This document shows positions 8,544 to 18,510 of a stretch of 64,000 nucleotides of DNA, piece by piece; positions within the stretch are counted from its first letter, which is position 1, and each line of letters opens with the position of its first letter. The translations under genes were made by a program, and so were the position numbers. The notes beneath the pieces are model-generated. The model had not been told where the DNA came from. It did not search any database and saw only the letters and a program-made list of their open reading frames with translations. The stretch comes from Saccharothrix sp. (GTDB lineage: Bacteria > Actinomycetota > Actinomycetes > Mycobacteriales > Pseudonocardiaceae): NCBI RefSeq assembly GCF_031180885.1, contig NZ_JAPSLK010000002.1:1-64000 (forward strand), written 5' to 3'.

Positions 8544-9395
8544 GTGACGATCATCGACGCTTTGCGCGCGCTGACCCGGGGGGAACGGGAGCGGGCGCGG
8601 GAGGTGGCTGCGGCCGGGAGTGGGGAGTTGGACCGGGCGTTGGCGGCTTACCTCGGCAGTGATGCCGACGGGACCGTGTACGACCAACCCGCCGCGTTCA
8701 CCGCGTTCATCGACGGGGGCGGCAACGTCGGGCTCTACAAGGCGGTGACCCGGGCGTTGGCGCGGATCTACGACGAAGAGCGGCCCGTGCGGGTGTTGGA
8801 CGTCGGGTGTGGGGACGGGCGGGCGTTGGTGCCGTCGTTGGTGAAGGCCGAGCATCCGCCGCGGCACGTGACGGTGGTCGACCCCTCGGAAGCCCTGTTG
8901 AGCGGTGCGGTGAAAGCGCTTGAGGGGGTGAAGAACCTTGCGGTGGACGCGCGGAACACGCGGGTTGAGGAGTTCCTGGCGCGGGACGACTCTCGGTTCG
9001 ACGTTGCCCAGTCGACGTTCGCGTTGCACGCCATTCCGCACGAGGAGCGGGATGGGGTGTTGGCCGGGCTGGCGCCGCGGGTGAAATCGTTGGCGGTGGT
9101 GGAGTTCGACGTGCCGGATCTCGACGACGAGGAGCGGCTGGAGTTCCTGGCGGAGACCTACGAGCGGGGGCTGGCCGAGTACGACGAGGACCGCGAGCTG
9201 GTGGCCCAAGGGTTTCTGATGCCGGTGCTGACCGGGCAACTGCTGCCGGGGGCGAAGCGGTCGACCTGGGAGCAGCCGGCCACCTCGTGGGCGGCGCAGG
9301 TGGGGCGGGCGGGGTTCGGTGACGTCCGGCTGACGCCGTTGTTCGACTACTGGTCCTCGCCCGCGTTCCTGCTCACGGCGTCGGGCACCGCCTGA
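8544..9395 (+). CDS. Class I SAM-dependent methyltransferase
   Basis: A 283-residue Rossmann-fold methyltransferase. Motif I (VRVLDVGCGDGRALVPSL) lies near residue 85 and the acidic ribose-binding motif VTVVDPSEALL about 30 residues later. FDVAQSTFALHAIPHEERD corresponds to motif IV and following. The start VTIIDALRALTRGERER at GTG 8544 is preferred because upstream codons lose the gene-like bias. Such stand-alone enzymes methylate small molecules; the acceptor is unknown. The downstream gene is convergent. Confidence 0.75.
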   Translation: MTIIDALRALTRGERERAREVAAAGSGELDRALAAYLGSDADGTVYDQPAAFTAFIDGGGNVGLYKAVTRALARIYDEERPVRVLDVGCGDGRALVPSLVKAEHPPRHVTVVDPSEALLSGAVKALEGVKNLAVDARNTRVEEFLARDDSRFDVAQSTFALHAIPHEERDGVLAGLAPRVKSLAVVEFDVPDLDDEERLEFLAETYERGLAEYDEDRELVAQGFLMPVLTGQLLPGAKRSTWEQPATSWAAQVGRAGFGDVRLTPLFDYWSSPAFLLTASGTA

Positions 9396-9408
9396 CCCGC
9401 CGACCACC

Positions 9409-9825
9409 TCAGCCGCTGAAGGCGACCAGTGCGGTCGACGCGGCCAGGGCCAGGCACAGCGGCGAGTAGACGCGGACGTCCAAGCGGGCGTACGCGGTGT
9501 TCTGGCGCGTCGACGACACCAAGCCGCCCGCGCCGCGCAGGAGGAACACCGCGGCGACACCGGCCGTGCCGACCACCGGAACCCAACCGGGGCCGGGCAC
9601 GCCCAGCCACCCCGCGCGCCCGGCGACCAGGTAGGCCGCCAGGCCGAGCGCGACCGCCACGGCGGCGGTCAAGGGCTTGGACGGCAGGCGGTCCACCGAC
9701 ACGTTCACCACCCGGGCGGCGAACTCCTCGCGCGTCTTCAGCGGCCACGGGGAGAACATCCACACCACGTGCAGAACGCCGACCGCGACCAGCACCAGCG
9801 CCGTGACCAGGGCCAACACCGTCAT
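9409..9825 (-). CDS. DUF3995 family membrane protein
   Basis: A 138-residue protein with four hydrophobic helices. The N-terminal helix ends in HVVWMFSPWPL and a conserved segment reads RQNTAYARLDVRVYSPLCLAL, the pattern of DUF3995 proteins. Function is unknown; these small integral membrane proteins often sit under TetR control in actinomycetes. Two tandem 20-bp palindromes start about 20 bases upstream, shared with the divergent oxidoreductase. Confidence 0.75.
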   Translation of the reverse strand: MTVLALVTALVLVAVGVLHVVWMFSPWPLKTREEFAARVVNVSVDRLPSKPLTAAVAVALGLAAYLVAGRAGWLGVPGPGWVPVVGTAGVAAVFLLRGAGGLVSSTRQNTAYARLDVRVYSPLCLALAASTALVAFSG

Positions 9826-9845
9826 GCCACACCTCGCTCAACCTC

Positions 9846-9890
9846 TCCGTACGCCACCGTACGGAAACTGACCGTACGCTAGCGCACGGT
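9846..9890. promoter_or_regulatory. Two tandem 20-bp operators in the DUF3995/oxidoreductase divergent region
   Basis: TCCGTACGCCACCGTACGGA (9846-9865) is a perfect palindrome of 8-bp arms around four bases. ACCGTACGCTAGCGCACGGT (9871-9890) has the same layout with one mismatched pair. The centres are 25 bp apart. Arm length and spacing are typical of TetR-family operators. No regulator gene adjoins, so the cognate protein is probably encoded elsewhere. Confidence 0.65.
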
Positions 9891-9908
9891 TCCTGAGAGC
9901 ACTCTTAG

Positions 9909-9937
9909 CTGAACTCTCAACTATCTCGTGTTAGAAT
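9909..9937 (+). promoter_or_regulatory. Leaderless promoter of the LLM oxidoreductase
   Basis: CTGAAC (9909-9914) and TAGAAT (9932-9937) are 17 bp apart; the GTG start follows the -10 box after six bases, the spacing for a leaderless transcript. A TGAGAG...CTCTCA inverted repeat (9892-9919) overlaps the -35 box and may be another protein-binding site. Confidence 0.6.
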
Positions 9938-9943
9938 GTTCTC

Positions 9944-10981
9944 GTGTCAAACAGCATGCAGCTCGGCGTCTACAGCTTCGCCGACCGCACCCCGGACCCG
10001 GCCACCGGCGAACAGGTGTCCGTCGCCGACGCCCTGGCCAACCAGCTGGAGCGGATCAGGCTCGCCGACGAGCTGGGCCTGGGCTTCTACGGCCTGGGCG
10101 AGCACCACCTGCCGCAGTACGCGATCTCCAACCCCGGCACCGTCCTCGCCGCCGCCGCGAGCGTGACCTCGAACATCACGCTCAGCAGCGCGGTCACCGT
10201 GCTCAGCACCGAGGACCCGGTGCGGGTCTACCAGCAGTTCACCACCCTCGACCAGCTCAGCCGGGGCCGTGCCGAACTGCTGGCCGGGCGCGGGTCGTTC
10301 ACCGAGTCCTTCCCGCTGTTCGGCGCGAACCTGGAGGACTACGACGAGCTGTTCGAGGAGAAGCTGGCCCTGCTGCTGCGGCTGGACCGGGAGAACCCGA
10401 TCACCTGGTCGGGCCGCTTCCGCGCGCCGCTGGAGGACGCCCACGTCTACCCGCGCCCGTACCGGGACCGGCTGCGGATCTCGGTCGGCACGGGCGGCAA
10501 CCCCGAGTCGTCGGTGCGCGCGGGCCTGCTCGGGCTGCCCGTGGTGTACGCGATCATCGGCGGCATGCCCGAGCGGTTCGCGCCGCTGGTGGACCTGTAC
10601 CGGCAGGCGGGCGAGGCCGGCGGGCACACCGGCCTGGAAGTCACCATGAGCGCGATCGGGCTGATCGCGCGCCGCTCGCAGGACGCCAAGGACTCCTTCT
10701 ACCCGTACTGGCTGGAGACCATGAAGTACGGGGCACGGGCACGCGGCTGGACCGTGCCGTCGCGGGCCGAGTACGACGCGTGGACGGCCGGCGCGCAGTC
10801 GATCTTCGCGGGCAGTCCGCAGGAGGTCGCCGAGCGGCTGATCTCGGTGGGCCGGCTGGTCGGCGCCGACCGGTACGCCATGCAGATGGACTGGTCGGGC
10901 GTGCCGCACAAGCTGGTCATGGAGTCCATCGAACTGCTGGGCACCGAGGTGCTGCCGCTGGTGCGGGCCGAGCTGGGCTGA
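9944..10981 (+). CDS. LLM-class (luciferase-like) flavin-dependent oxidoreductase
   Basis: A 345-residue TIM-barrel protein of the bacterial luciferase/F420-FMN monooxygenase superfamily. QLGVYSFADRTPDPATGE, GLGFYGLGEHH, the strand NITLSSAVTVLSTEDPVRVYQQF and GRGSFTESFPLFG are typical of group-1 LLM oxidoreductases using FMNH2. It probably oxidises a small organic substrate in the cytoplasm. The GTG at 9944 is chosen because a -10 box lies six bases before it and no ribosome site is visible. It is divergent from DUF3995 and upstream of the UvrA-like resistance gene, which suggests a xenobiotic-response locus, but this is inference. Confidence 0.85.
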   Translation: MSNSMQLGVYSFADRTPDPATGEQVSVADALANQLERIRLADELGLGFYGLGEHHLPQYAISNPGTVLAAAASVTSNITLSSAVTVLSTEDPVRVYQQFTTLDQLSRGRAELLAGRGSFTESFPLFGANLEDYDELFEEKLALLLRLDRENPITWSGRFRAPLEDAHVYPRPYRDRLRISVGTGGNPESSVRAGLLGLPVVYAIIGGMPERFAPLVDLYRQAGEAGGHTGLEVTMSAIGLIARRSQDAKDSFYPYWLETMKYGARARGWTVPSRAEYDAWTAGAQSIFAGSPQEVAERLISVGRLVGADRYAMQMDWSGVPHKLVMESIELLGTEVLPLVRAELG

Positions 10982-11069
10982 CCGATCAGGATTCGAGAAG
11001 CGTCCCCATCTGCGCGTATATAGCCTGGCGTCCGCGAGCGCGACGCGAGCCGGAGCAGATGGAGACACG

Positions 11070-13440
<2,371 letters not shown>

Positions 13441-13448
<8 letters not shown>

Positions 13449-13535
13449 CCCGGGTTGACCACCTGGGGCGCCTGACCCGGGTTGTTGACCACCTGGACGC
13501 CTGAGCTGGGTTGACCGCCTGGGCGCCTGACCCGC
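13441..13535. repeat. Four imperfect tandem repeats beginning at the stop of the UvrA-like gene
   Basis: Units of about 26-30 bp share the order GCCTGACCCGGGTTGACC then ACCTGG. The first unit contains the gene's own last codons and TGA, and three further GCCTGA copies follow before the convergent TetR gene. The pattern looks like tandem duplication of the 3' end of the gene. Confidence 0.75.
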
Positions 13536-13537
13536 GC

Positions 13538-14101
13538 CTACTGCGCCCGACCCGCGCCGAAGAGGGTCCGGGCGACGGACCTGGCCAGCTCGACCGGCTC
13601 GACACCGGGCCGGTCGAGCGCGCCGGTGTTCCACAGGGTCGCGAAGCCGTGCACGAACGACCACGCCGCGACCAGCGCCAGCTCCGGGTCCGGCTGCCCG
13701 GACGACCCGGCCCGCAACGCGTTCCCCGCACGGGTGTTCGCCGCCTCCACCACCGGGTCGTCCTGGTGGTAGAGGTCGGGGCGGAACATCACCTCGAAGT
13801 GCGCGCGGTGCTCGATCGCGAAGCGCACGTAGGTCATGCCGAGGTCGACGAAGTCCCCGCCGGCGGCTTTGGTCTCGTCCAGCCGGTCGGCCAGCAGGGT
13901 GAAGCCCTCGGCGGCTATCGCGGTCAGCAGGCCGGCCTTGTCCTTGAAGTGGTGGACCGGTCCGGCGTGTGACACCCCGACCCGGCGGGCGAGGTCGCGC
14001 AGTCCCACGCCGCCGGGGCCGTGCTCGGCGATGACGTCGAGGGCGGCGTTGAGGACGGCTCGGCGCAGGTCGCCGTGGTGGTACGGGCGGTCCGTGGTCA
14101 C
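13538..14101 (-). CDS. TetR/AcrR family transcriptional regulator
   Basis: A 187-residue repressor. The N-terminal helix-turn-helix reads GGVGLRDLARRVGVSHAGPVHHFKDKAGLLTAIAAEGF, with the family Gly-His-Phe pattern in the recognition helix. The C-terminal ligand domain (about 75-187) ends FVHGFATLWNTGALDRPG, like the WHG/TetR_C_33 group. It is divergent from a DoxX-type gene with a TTGACA-TGTCAA palindrome between them, so it probably represses that gene and itself in response to a small lipophilic ligand. Confidence 0.85.
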   Translation of the reverse strand: MTTDRPYHHGDLRRAVLNAALDVIAEHGPGGVGLRDLARRVGVSHAGPVHHFKDKAGLLTAIAAEGFTLLADRLDETKAAGGDFVDLGMTYVRFAIEHRAHFEVMFRPDLYHQDDPVVEAANTRAGNALRAGSSGQPDPELALVAAWSFVHGFATLWNTGALDRPGVEPVELARSVARTLFGAGRAQ

Positions 14102-14125
14102 GGGGGGAGGGTAGCGGATCTAGAC

Positions 14126-14168
14126 ATTGACAAGTTGGTGGGGCGCGAGCAATCTTGACAGTGTCAAG
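14126..14168. promoter_or_regulatory. doxX-like promoter with TetR-type operator
   Basis: TTGACA (14127-14132) and CAATCT (14150-14155) are 17 bp apart and can serve as -35 and -10. The expected start site falls inside CTTGACAGTGTCAAG (14154-14168), a perfect 7-1-7 palindrome. A repressor bound there would block initiation; the adjacent TetR is the obvious candidate. Confidence 0.6.
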
Positions 14169-14193
14169 TTTGCGTTGCCGAAGGAGTTCTTTC

Positions 14194-14679
14194 ATGGCCC
14201 CGCTCGTGATCCTTGTGCTCGTGACCCTTGTGCTTCTTGGCCTGCGCGCGGTCGGTGTCGTGCGGATACCGGCTTGGCCGTTCGCGGTGCAGGGTGGGGT
14301 CGCGGCGATGTTCGTGGCGACCGGGATGGCGCACTTCATCGGGATGCGGGAGCAGTTGATCGCGATGGTGCCGCCGGCGATCCCCGCTCCCGGGCTGGTG
14401 ATCACGGTGACCGGGGTGCTGGAGATCGCGGGCGCGGTGGGGGTGTTGTGGCGGCGGACCGCGATGTGGGCGGCGGCCGGGTTGACGGCGATGCTGGTGG
14501 GGATGTTCCCGGCGAACGTCTACGCGGCGATCAAGGGCATCTCGCCGTCGTTCGGGGATGCGTTGTTGCCGCGGACGCTCATGCAGATCGTCTTCCTCGC
14601 CGCCACCGTGACCATCCTGGTGCACTACGCCCGAGCCCGCCGCGTAGCCACCCACTCCGCCACCACCATCGCCGCATAG
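14194..14679 (+). CDS. DoxX family membrane protein
   Basis: A 161-residue integral membrane protein with four helices. GMAHFIGMREQLIAMVPPAIPAPGLVITVTGVLEIAGAVG is the typical DoxX core (split here by its two central helices). DoxX proteins are associated with quinone or thiol redox stress in actinomycetes; the precise role is unknown. An AAGGAG ribosome site (14181-14186) fixes the ATG at 14194. Confidence 0.8.
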   Translation: MAPLVILVLVTLVLLGLRAVGVVRIPAWPFAVQGGVAAMFVATGMAHFIGMREQLIAMVPPAIPAPGLVITVTGVLEIAGAVGVLWRRTAMWAAAGLTAMLVGMFPANVYAAIKGISPSFGDALLPRTLMQIVFLAATVTILVHYARARRVATHSATTIAA

Positions 14680-14755
14680 CACCACCGCCCACACCGCCAC
14701 CGCAGAGCACCACCGCCAACACCGCCACTGCCACCCCCAGCGCCCTCATCACCGA

Positions 14756-14817
14756 CGCCACCCCCACCGGCACCGCCGCCACCCCCCACCACCGCCGCCA
14801 CCCCCACCGGCACCGCC
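14756..14817. repeat. 22-bp direct repeat in a CCACCG-rich spacer
   Basis: Two identical 22-bp copies (14756-14777 and 14796-14817; core CACCCCCACCGGCACCGCC) are 40 bp apart. The whole spacer 14680-14860 is built of CCACCG/CACCGC words and has no coding character. Confidence 0.6.
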
Positions 14818-14869
14818 CACCGCCGCCACCACCGCGCCCAACCACACCCGCCGCTTGACCGAACCCAAA

Positions 14870-14893
14870 GTGTGAGTGTTTAATCACTTACAC
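14870..14893. promoter_or_regulatory. 24-bp inverted repeat upstream of the dehydrogenase
   Basis: GTGTGAGTG and CACTTACAC are 9-bp arms with one mismatch around TTTAAT. The low-GC spacer and the position about 80 bases before the start suggest a dimeric repressor site. A related AGTGATTGATTGACC stretch lies at about 14936-14950. Confidence 0.5.
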
Positions 14894-14970
14894 CTCCCTC
14901 AACCTGACTACTCAAAGGCCAGGTCGCGAGGTGAAGAGTGATTGATTGACCACACACTTGGAGTCCCGGG

Positions 14971-16005
14971 ATGCGTGCGCTGGAAGTCGTTCTGCCAGGG
15001 ATCGTCGAGCCGGACGGGCTCGAATTGCGGCACCGCGAACTGCCCTCCCCCGCTGCCGGGCACGTCGTGGTGCGGGTCGAGGCCAGTGGGGTGTCGTTCG
15101 CGGAGCAGCAGATGCGGCGGGCCAAGTACTACGACCAGCCGGCGTTCCCGTTCGTCCCCGGTTACGACCTGGTCGGGACGGTGGTGGAGACCGGGCCGGG
15201 TACCGAGGACCTCGCCGGCCGCAGGTTCGCGGCGTTGACCAAGATCGGTGGGTGGGCGGACCACGTGCTGCTCGACGCGGCGGATCTCGTACCCGTCCCG
15301 GACGGCGTCGACCCGGCGGAGGCGGAGGTGTTCGTCGTCAACGGGATCACGGCGTGGCGGATGTTGCACCACATCGCGCGTGTCCGGAAAGGACAGACCG
15401 TCCTGGTGCACGGCGCCAACGGCGGGGTTGGGTCGACGCTGGTCCAACTCGCGCGGCTCGCTGGGGCCACCGTCATCGGCACCGCCTCGACGCGGCACCA
15501 CGACGCCGTCCGTCGGCTGGGCGCGACGCCGGTCGACTACCGCGACCCCGACCTCCCCGCGCGGGTCAGGGAACTCGCGCCGAGCGGGGTGGACGCGGTG
15601 TTCGACCACGTCGGTGGTCCCGGCATCGTCGACTCCTACCGGCTGCTCGCCCCGCGCGGCACGCTCGTCGCCTACGGCACGGCGTCCACCCGCGACCAAC
15701 CCGGCTCGTCACGCCTGCCGGTGCTCAAGCTGTTCGCCCGGCTGATGCTGTGGAACGCCCTGCCCAACGGCCACCGCGCCACGTTCTTCAACATCTGGGC
15801 GGGCAAGCGGCGGCCGGACGCCTTCCGCGCGGCCCTGCGGCGCGACCTCGGCGAGGTGTTCGCCCTGGTGGCACAAGGGAAGCTCCGGGCACAGGTCGCG
15901 GCACGGGTCCCGCTCGACCAGGTGGGTCGCGCGGTGGCGTTGGCCGAGTCCGGGACGGTCACCGGGAAGGTGGTGCTGGTGCCCGCTAACGGCACCACGC
16001 GGTGA
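14971..16005 (+). CDS. Zinc-binding-type medium-chain dehydrogenase/reductase (quinone oxidoreductase-like)
   Basis: A 344-residue MDR-family enzyme. The N-terminal GroES-like part includes VRVEASGVSFAEQQMRR and PFVPGYDLVGTV; the Rossmann part has VLVHGANGGVGSTLVQLAR (NADPH-binding GxGxxG-type loop). Structural-zinc cysteines are absent, as in quinone oxidoreductases. It probably reduces quinones or enones with NADPH. The last 20 bases overlap the convergent SUKH-like gene. It follows a 24-bp inverted repeat. Confidence 0.85.
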   Translation: MRALEVVLPGIVEPDGLELRHRELPSPAAGHVVVRVEASGVSFAEQQMRRAKYYDQPAFPFVPGYDLVGTVVETGPGTEDLAGRRFAALTKIGGWADHVLLDAADLVPVPDGVDPAEAEVFVVNGITAWRMLHHIARVRKGQTVLVHGANGGVGSTLVQLARLAGATVIGTASTRHHDAVRRLGATPVDYRDPDLPARVRELAPSGVDAVFDHVGGPGIVDSYRLLAPRGTLVAYGTASTRDQPGSSRLPVLKLFARLMLWNALPNGHRATFFNIWAGKRRPDAFRAALRRDLGEVFALVAQGKLRAQVAARVPLDQVGRAVALAESGTVTGKVVLVPANGTTR

Positions 16006-16495
16006 CGGTGGACTCGAAGTCCGGGAACTCGCGGCGCACGTCGGCCAGGACGTCCACGCCGGACTGCCGGCGGTCGGCCGCGAACTTCTCCGCGACCTCC
16101 CGCAGCTCCTCGCTCGGGTCGCCGTCGTGGTCGGCGTACTCGACGACCTCCATCGGCCCGAGCCCGTCCGCCAGCAGCCACAGGAACGCCGCCAGGTCGC
16201 GCGCGACCACGCCCACCGCGCCCTCGGACCCGAAGAACACCACCGGCTGGTCGACCAGGTCGGCGCCCTCGCGGACGGTCCAGAACATGGCCAGCCCGCC
16301 CGTGCCGTCCTGCCCGAAGACGCGGAACTCGGACCCGTCCAGCTGCTGGTTGCCGGTCCACGCCCGGATCCAGGACCGGGTCTCCTCGGCGGAGGAGAAC
16401 TCGGTGAACGGCTCGAAGTCGATGCCGTCGTCGTAGTCGAAGGCGCACTCCGCCACGGCGGCGAGGGCGGGCGGGAACCGGCGGTCTTCCGTCAC
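15986..16495 (-). CDS. SMI1/KNR4 (SUKH)-like hypothetical protein
   Basis: 169 residues, acidic and rich in aromatics. FGQDGTGGLAMFWTVREG, PVVFFGSEGAVGVVARDLAAFLWLLADGLGP resemble the SUKH fold found in immunity proteins and cell-wall-synthesis regulators, but the match is by pattern only. A TAACCT -10 box (16502-16507) ends six bases before the GTG, so the gene looks leaderless. Its 3' end overlaps the convergent dehydrogenase by 20 bases. No toxin gene adjoins, so an immunity role is not supported. Confidence 0.6.
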   Translation of the reverse strand: MTEDRRFPPALAAVAECAFDYDDGIDFEPFTEFSSAEETRSWIRAWTGNQQLDGSEFRVFGQDGTGGLAMFWTVREGADLVDQPVVFFGSEGAVGVVARDLAAFLWLLADGLGPMEVVEYADHDGDPSEELREVAEKFAADRRQSGVDVLADVRREFPDFESTVTAWCR

Positions 16496-16510
16496 CGCCC
16501 AAGGTTAACC

Positions 16511-16621
16511 GCCCGCAACGCCACCACCCGTGATCAGGTCCCGGAAGGCCGCCGCCGCCCCGGATCAGGTCCCGGACGCGCGCCTGTGGTCAGGTCCCGG
16601 ACGCGCCTGTGGTCAGGTGCC
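16511..16621. repeat. Tandem repeats that copy the stop region of the hydroxyacid dehydrogenase gene
   Basis: On the minus strand TTCGGCACCTGACCACAGG (the gene's last codons and TGA) is followed by three degenerate copies with core TCCGGGACCTGA, spaced 23-31 bp. This mirrors the arrangement after the UvrA-like gene. No protein-coding sense continues past the first TGA. Confidence 0.7.
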
Positions 16622-17455
16622 GAAGGCGCGGACGACGGCGGCCATGTCCTCGGCGCCGCGGTGGTCTGCGGCCACCCGGTACTGCTCGTGAAGTGCGCGC
16701 ATGACCCGGTCGTCGGTGCCCGCCGCGCGCATGGCCTCCAGGATCAGGTCCGCGTCCTTCACCGCCCCGTCGATGCCGAACGACGGCGTGAAGTCGCCCG
16801 CGATCATCGCCCGCCCCTTGACCTGCGCGTACGTGCTGTCCGTCGGCCCACCGGCGATGACGTCCAGGAACGCCTCCGGCTCCAGCCCCAACCCGCGCGT
16901 CAACGCCACGGCCTGCGCGGTCGCCGCAGTGATCGACAGCACCCACGAGTTGGCCGCCAGCTTCAGCCGGTGCCCGTCGCCGGGCCGCTCCCCCGCCCAC
17001 ACCGTCCGCGACCCGATCGCCTCGAACACCGGCGCCACCCGGTCCCGCAGCGCCAACGGCCCCGCGGCCAGCACGGTCAGCTTGCCCTCCTCGGCGGGCT
17101 TGCGGGTGCCCAGGACAGGCGCGTCCACGAACGGCGTCGAACCGGCCAGCTCGACCAGCCGCTCCGTGCCCTCCAGGCCGACCGTGCCCGACTGCACCCA
17201 CACCGCGTCGGACAGGTCCAGCCCGCGCACCACCTCAGCCGTCGAGTCGGCGTCGAACAGCACGGTCAGCACGACGTCGACGCCGGCCACCGCCTCCTCC
17301 GGCGTGTCCGCGACGCGCGCCCCGTCCTCGCCCAGCGGCCGGGCCTTGTCGGCGCTGCGGTTCCACACCGCCACGTCCAGCCCCGCCCGCAGGAGGTTGC
17401 GCGCCATGCCCGCGCCCATGATCCCCGTGCCCAGCACCGCCACAGACTTCGTCAC
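16613..17455 (-). CDS. NAD(P)-dependent beta-hydroxyacid dehydrogenase (3-hydroxyisobutyrate dehydrogenase family)
   Basis: 280 residues. SVAVLGTGIMGAGMARNLLRAG is the N-terminal dinucleotide-binding motif (shown in part), followed by WVQSGTVGLEG, FVDAPVLGTRKPAEEGKL (substrate site) and GHRLKLAANSW with the catalytic Lys. It reduces or oxidises a small beta-hydroxyacid or, as in imine reductases of this fold, an imine. GTG 17455 follows an AGGG-type ribosome site. It lies 43 bases downstream of the symporter gene on the same strand, so the two may form an operon for uptake and oxidation of a carboxylate. Confidence 0.85.
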   Translation of the reverse strand: MTKSVAVLGTGIMGAGMARNLLRAGLDVAVWNRSADKARPLGEDGARVADTPEEAVAGVDVVLTVLFDADSTAEVVRGLDLSDAVWVQSGTVGLEGTERLVELAGSTPFVDAPVLGTRKPAEEGKLTVLAAGPLALRDRVAPVFEAIGSRTVWAGERPGDGHRLKLAANSWVLSITAATAQAVALTRGLGLEPEAFLDVIAGGPTDSTYAQVKGRAMIAGDFTPSFGIDGAVKDADLILEAMRAAGTDDRVMRALHEQYRVAADHRGAEDMAAVVRAFGT

Positions 17456-17498
17456 CGTGGAAACCCCTATCCCTTGTCCGGCAACGACGAATCTGCCA

Positions 17499-18392
17499 TC
17501 AGGACACGGAATCCGCATCTTTCGCGGTCGCCGGGGCCTGCGCCCGGGTGAACAGCCACCCGGCGACGGCCGCGATCGGGAACATGATCACCCCGTACAC
17601 CGCCGCCGGCACGGCCAGCCGCTCGCTGCCCATCACGGTCACCGCGATGGTGATCGCCAACGTGCTGTTGTGGATGCCGACCTCGAACGCCGACGCCACC
17701 GCCTGCCGGGAGGACACCCGCGCGAGCCGCGGCAGGAAGTACCCGGCGGTCAGGCTGCACGCGCAGAACAGCGCCGCGATCAGCCCCACGTCGGCCAGGT
17801 AGCCGGCCAGGTTCTCCCGCTCGGCCAGCAGCGCGCCCGCGATCACCGCGACCAGCACCACGGCCGAGATGATCCGCACGGGCCGGTCGGCGCGGTCGGC
17901 GAACGCGGGTGACCAGCGGCGCACCAGCATGCCCAGCACCACCGGGACCAGGACGATCGCGAACACCTGCGCGACCTTGCCGAACTCCAGCCCCACCGAG
18001 CCGTCGCCGATCGCGGGCTCGTAGACCGAGATGGCGAGGTTCACCACGATCGGCAGGGTCAGCACGGCGAGCACCGAGTTGACCGCGGTGAGGGTGATGT
18101 TGAGCGCCACGTCGCCGCGGAACAGGTGGCTGAACAGGTTCGCCGTGGTGCCGCCGGGCGAGGCCGCGAGCAGCAGCATCCCGACCGCGAGCACCGGGTC
18201 CATCCCGAACGCCGAGACCAGCCCGAAGCACACCGCCGGCAGCAGCACCAACTGCGTCGCCAACGCCACCGCGACGGCCTTCGGCTCGCGGACGACACGG
18301 GCGAAGTCGGCGACCGTGAGCGACAACCCCAGTCCGAACATCACCACAGCCAGCGCGATCGGGAGTCCGACACTCGTCAACGCTGTGCCCAT
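17499..18392 (-). CDS. Bile acid:sodium symporter (BASS) family transporter
   Basis: 297 residues with nine or ten hydrophobic helices. LLLAASPGGTTANLFSHLFRGDVALNITLTAVNS carries the sodium-binding crossover motif of BASS proteins, and AFEVGIHNSTLAITIAV is the second conserved half. It probably imports an organic anion with Na+. Gene order with the hydroxyacid dehydrogenase hints that the cargo is a keto- or hydroxyacid; this is inference. Confidence 0.85.
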   Translation of the reverse strand: MGTALTSVGLPIALAVVMFGLGLSLTVADFARVVREPKAVAVALATQLVLLPAVCFGLVSAFGMDPVLAVGMLLLAASPGGTTANLFSHLFRGDVALNITLTAVNSVLAVLTLPIVVNLAISVYEPAIGDGSVGLEFGKVAQVFAIVLVPVVLGMLVRRWSPAFADRADRPVRIISAVVLVAVIAGALLAERENLAGYLADVGLIAALFCACSLTAGYFLPRLARVSSRQAVASAFEVGIHNSTLAITIAVTVMGSERLAVPAAVYGVIMFPIAAVAGWLFTRAQAPATAKDADSVS

Positions 18393-18510
18393 GAGGAACC
18401 ACCCTTCTGTGTCGATTGCGCCGCCACCGGCGTCGCGGGCTAGCAGTGATGAGTGGGCGAATCTTCCTCCATGTCCGGTCCGCCGAACAGTGGTCGTTAT
18501 CGAACAGCCG

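Noticed and set aside
15986..16495. Immunity protein of a polymorphic toxin system
   Set aside because: The SUKH resemblance is weak and no toxin, Rhs or secretion gene is adjacent.
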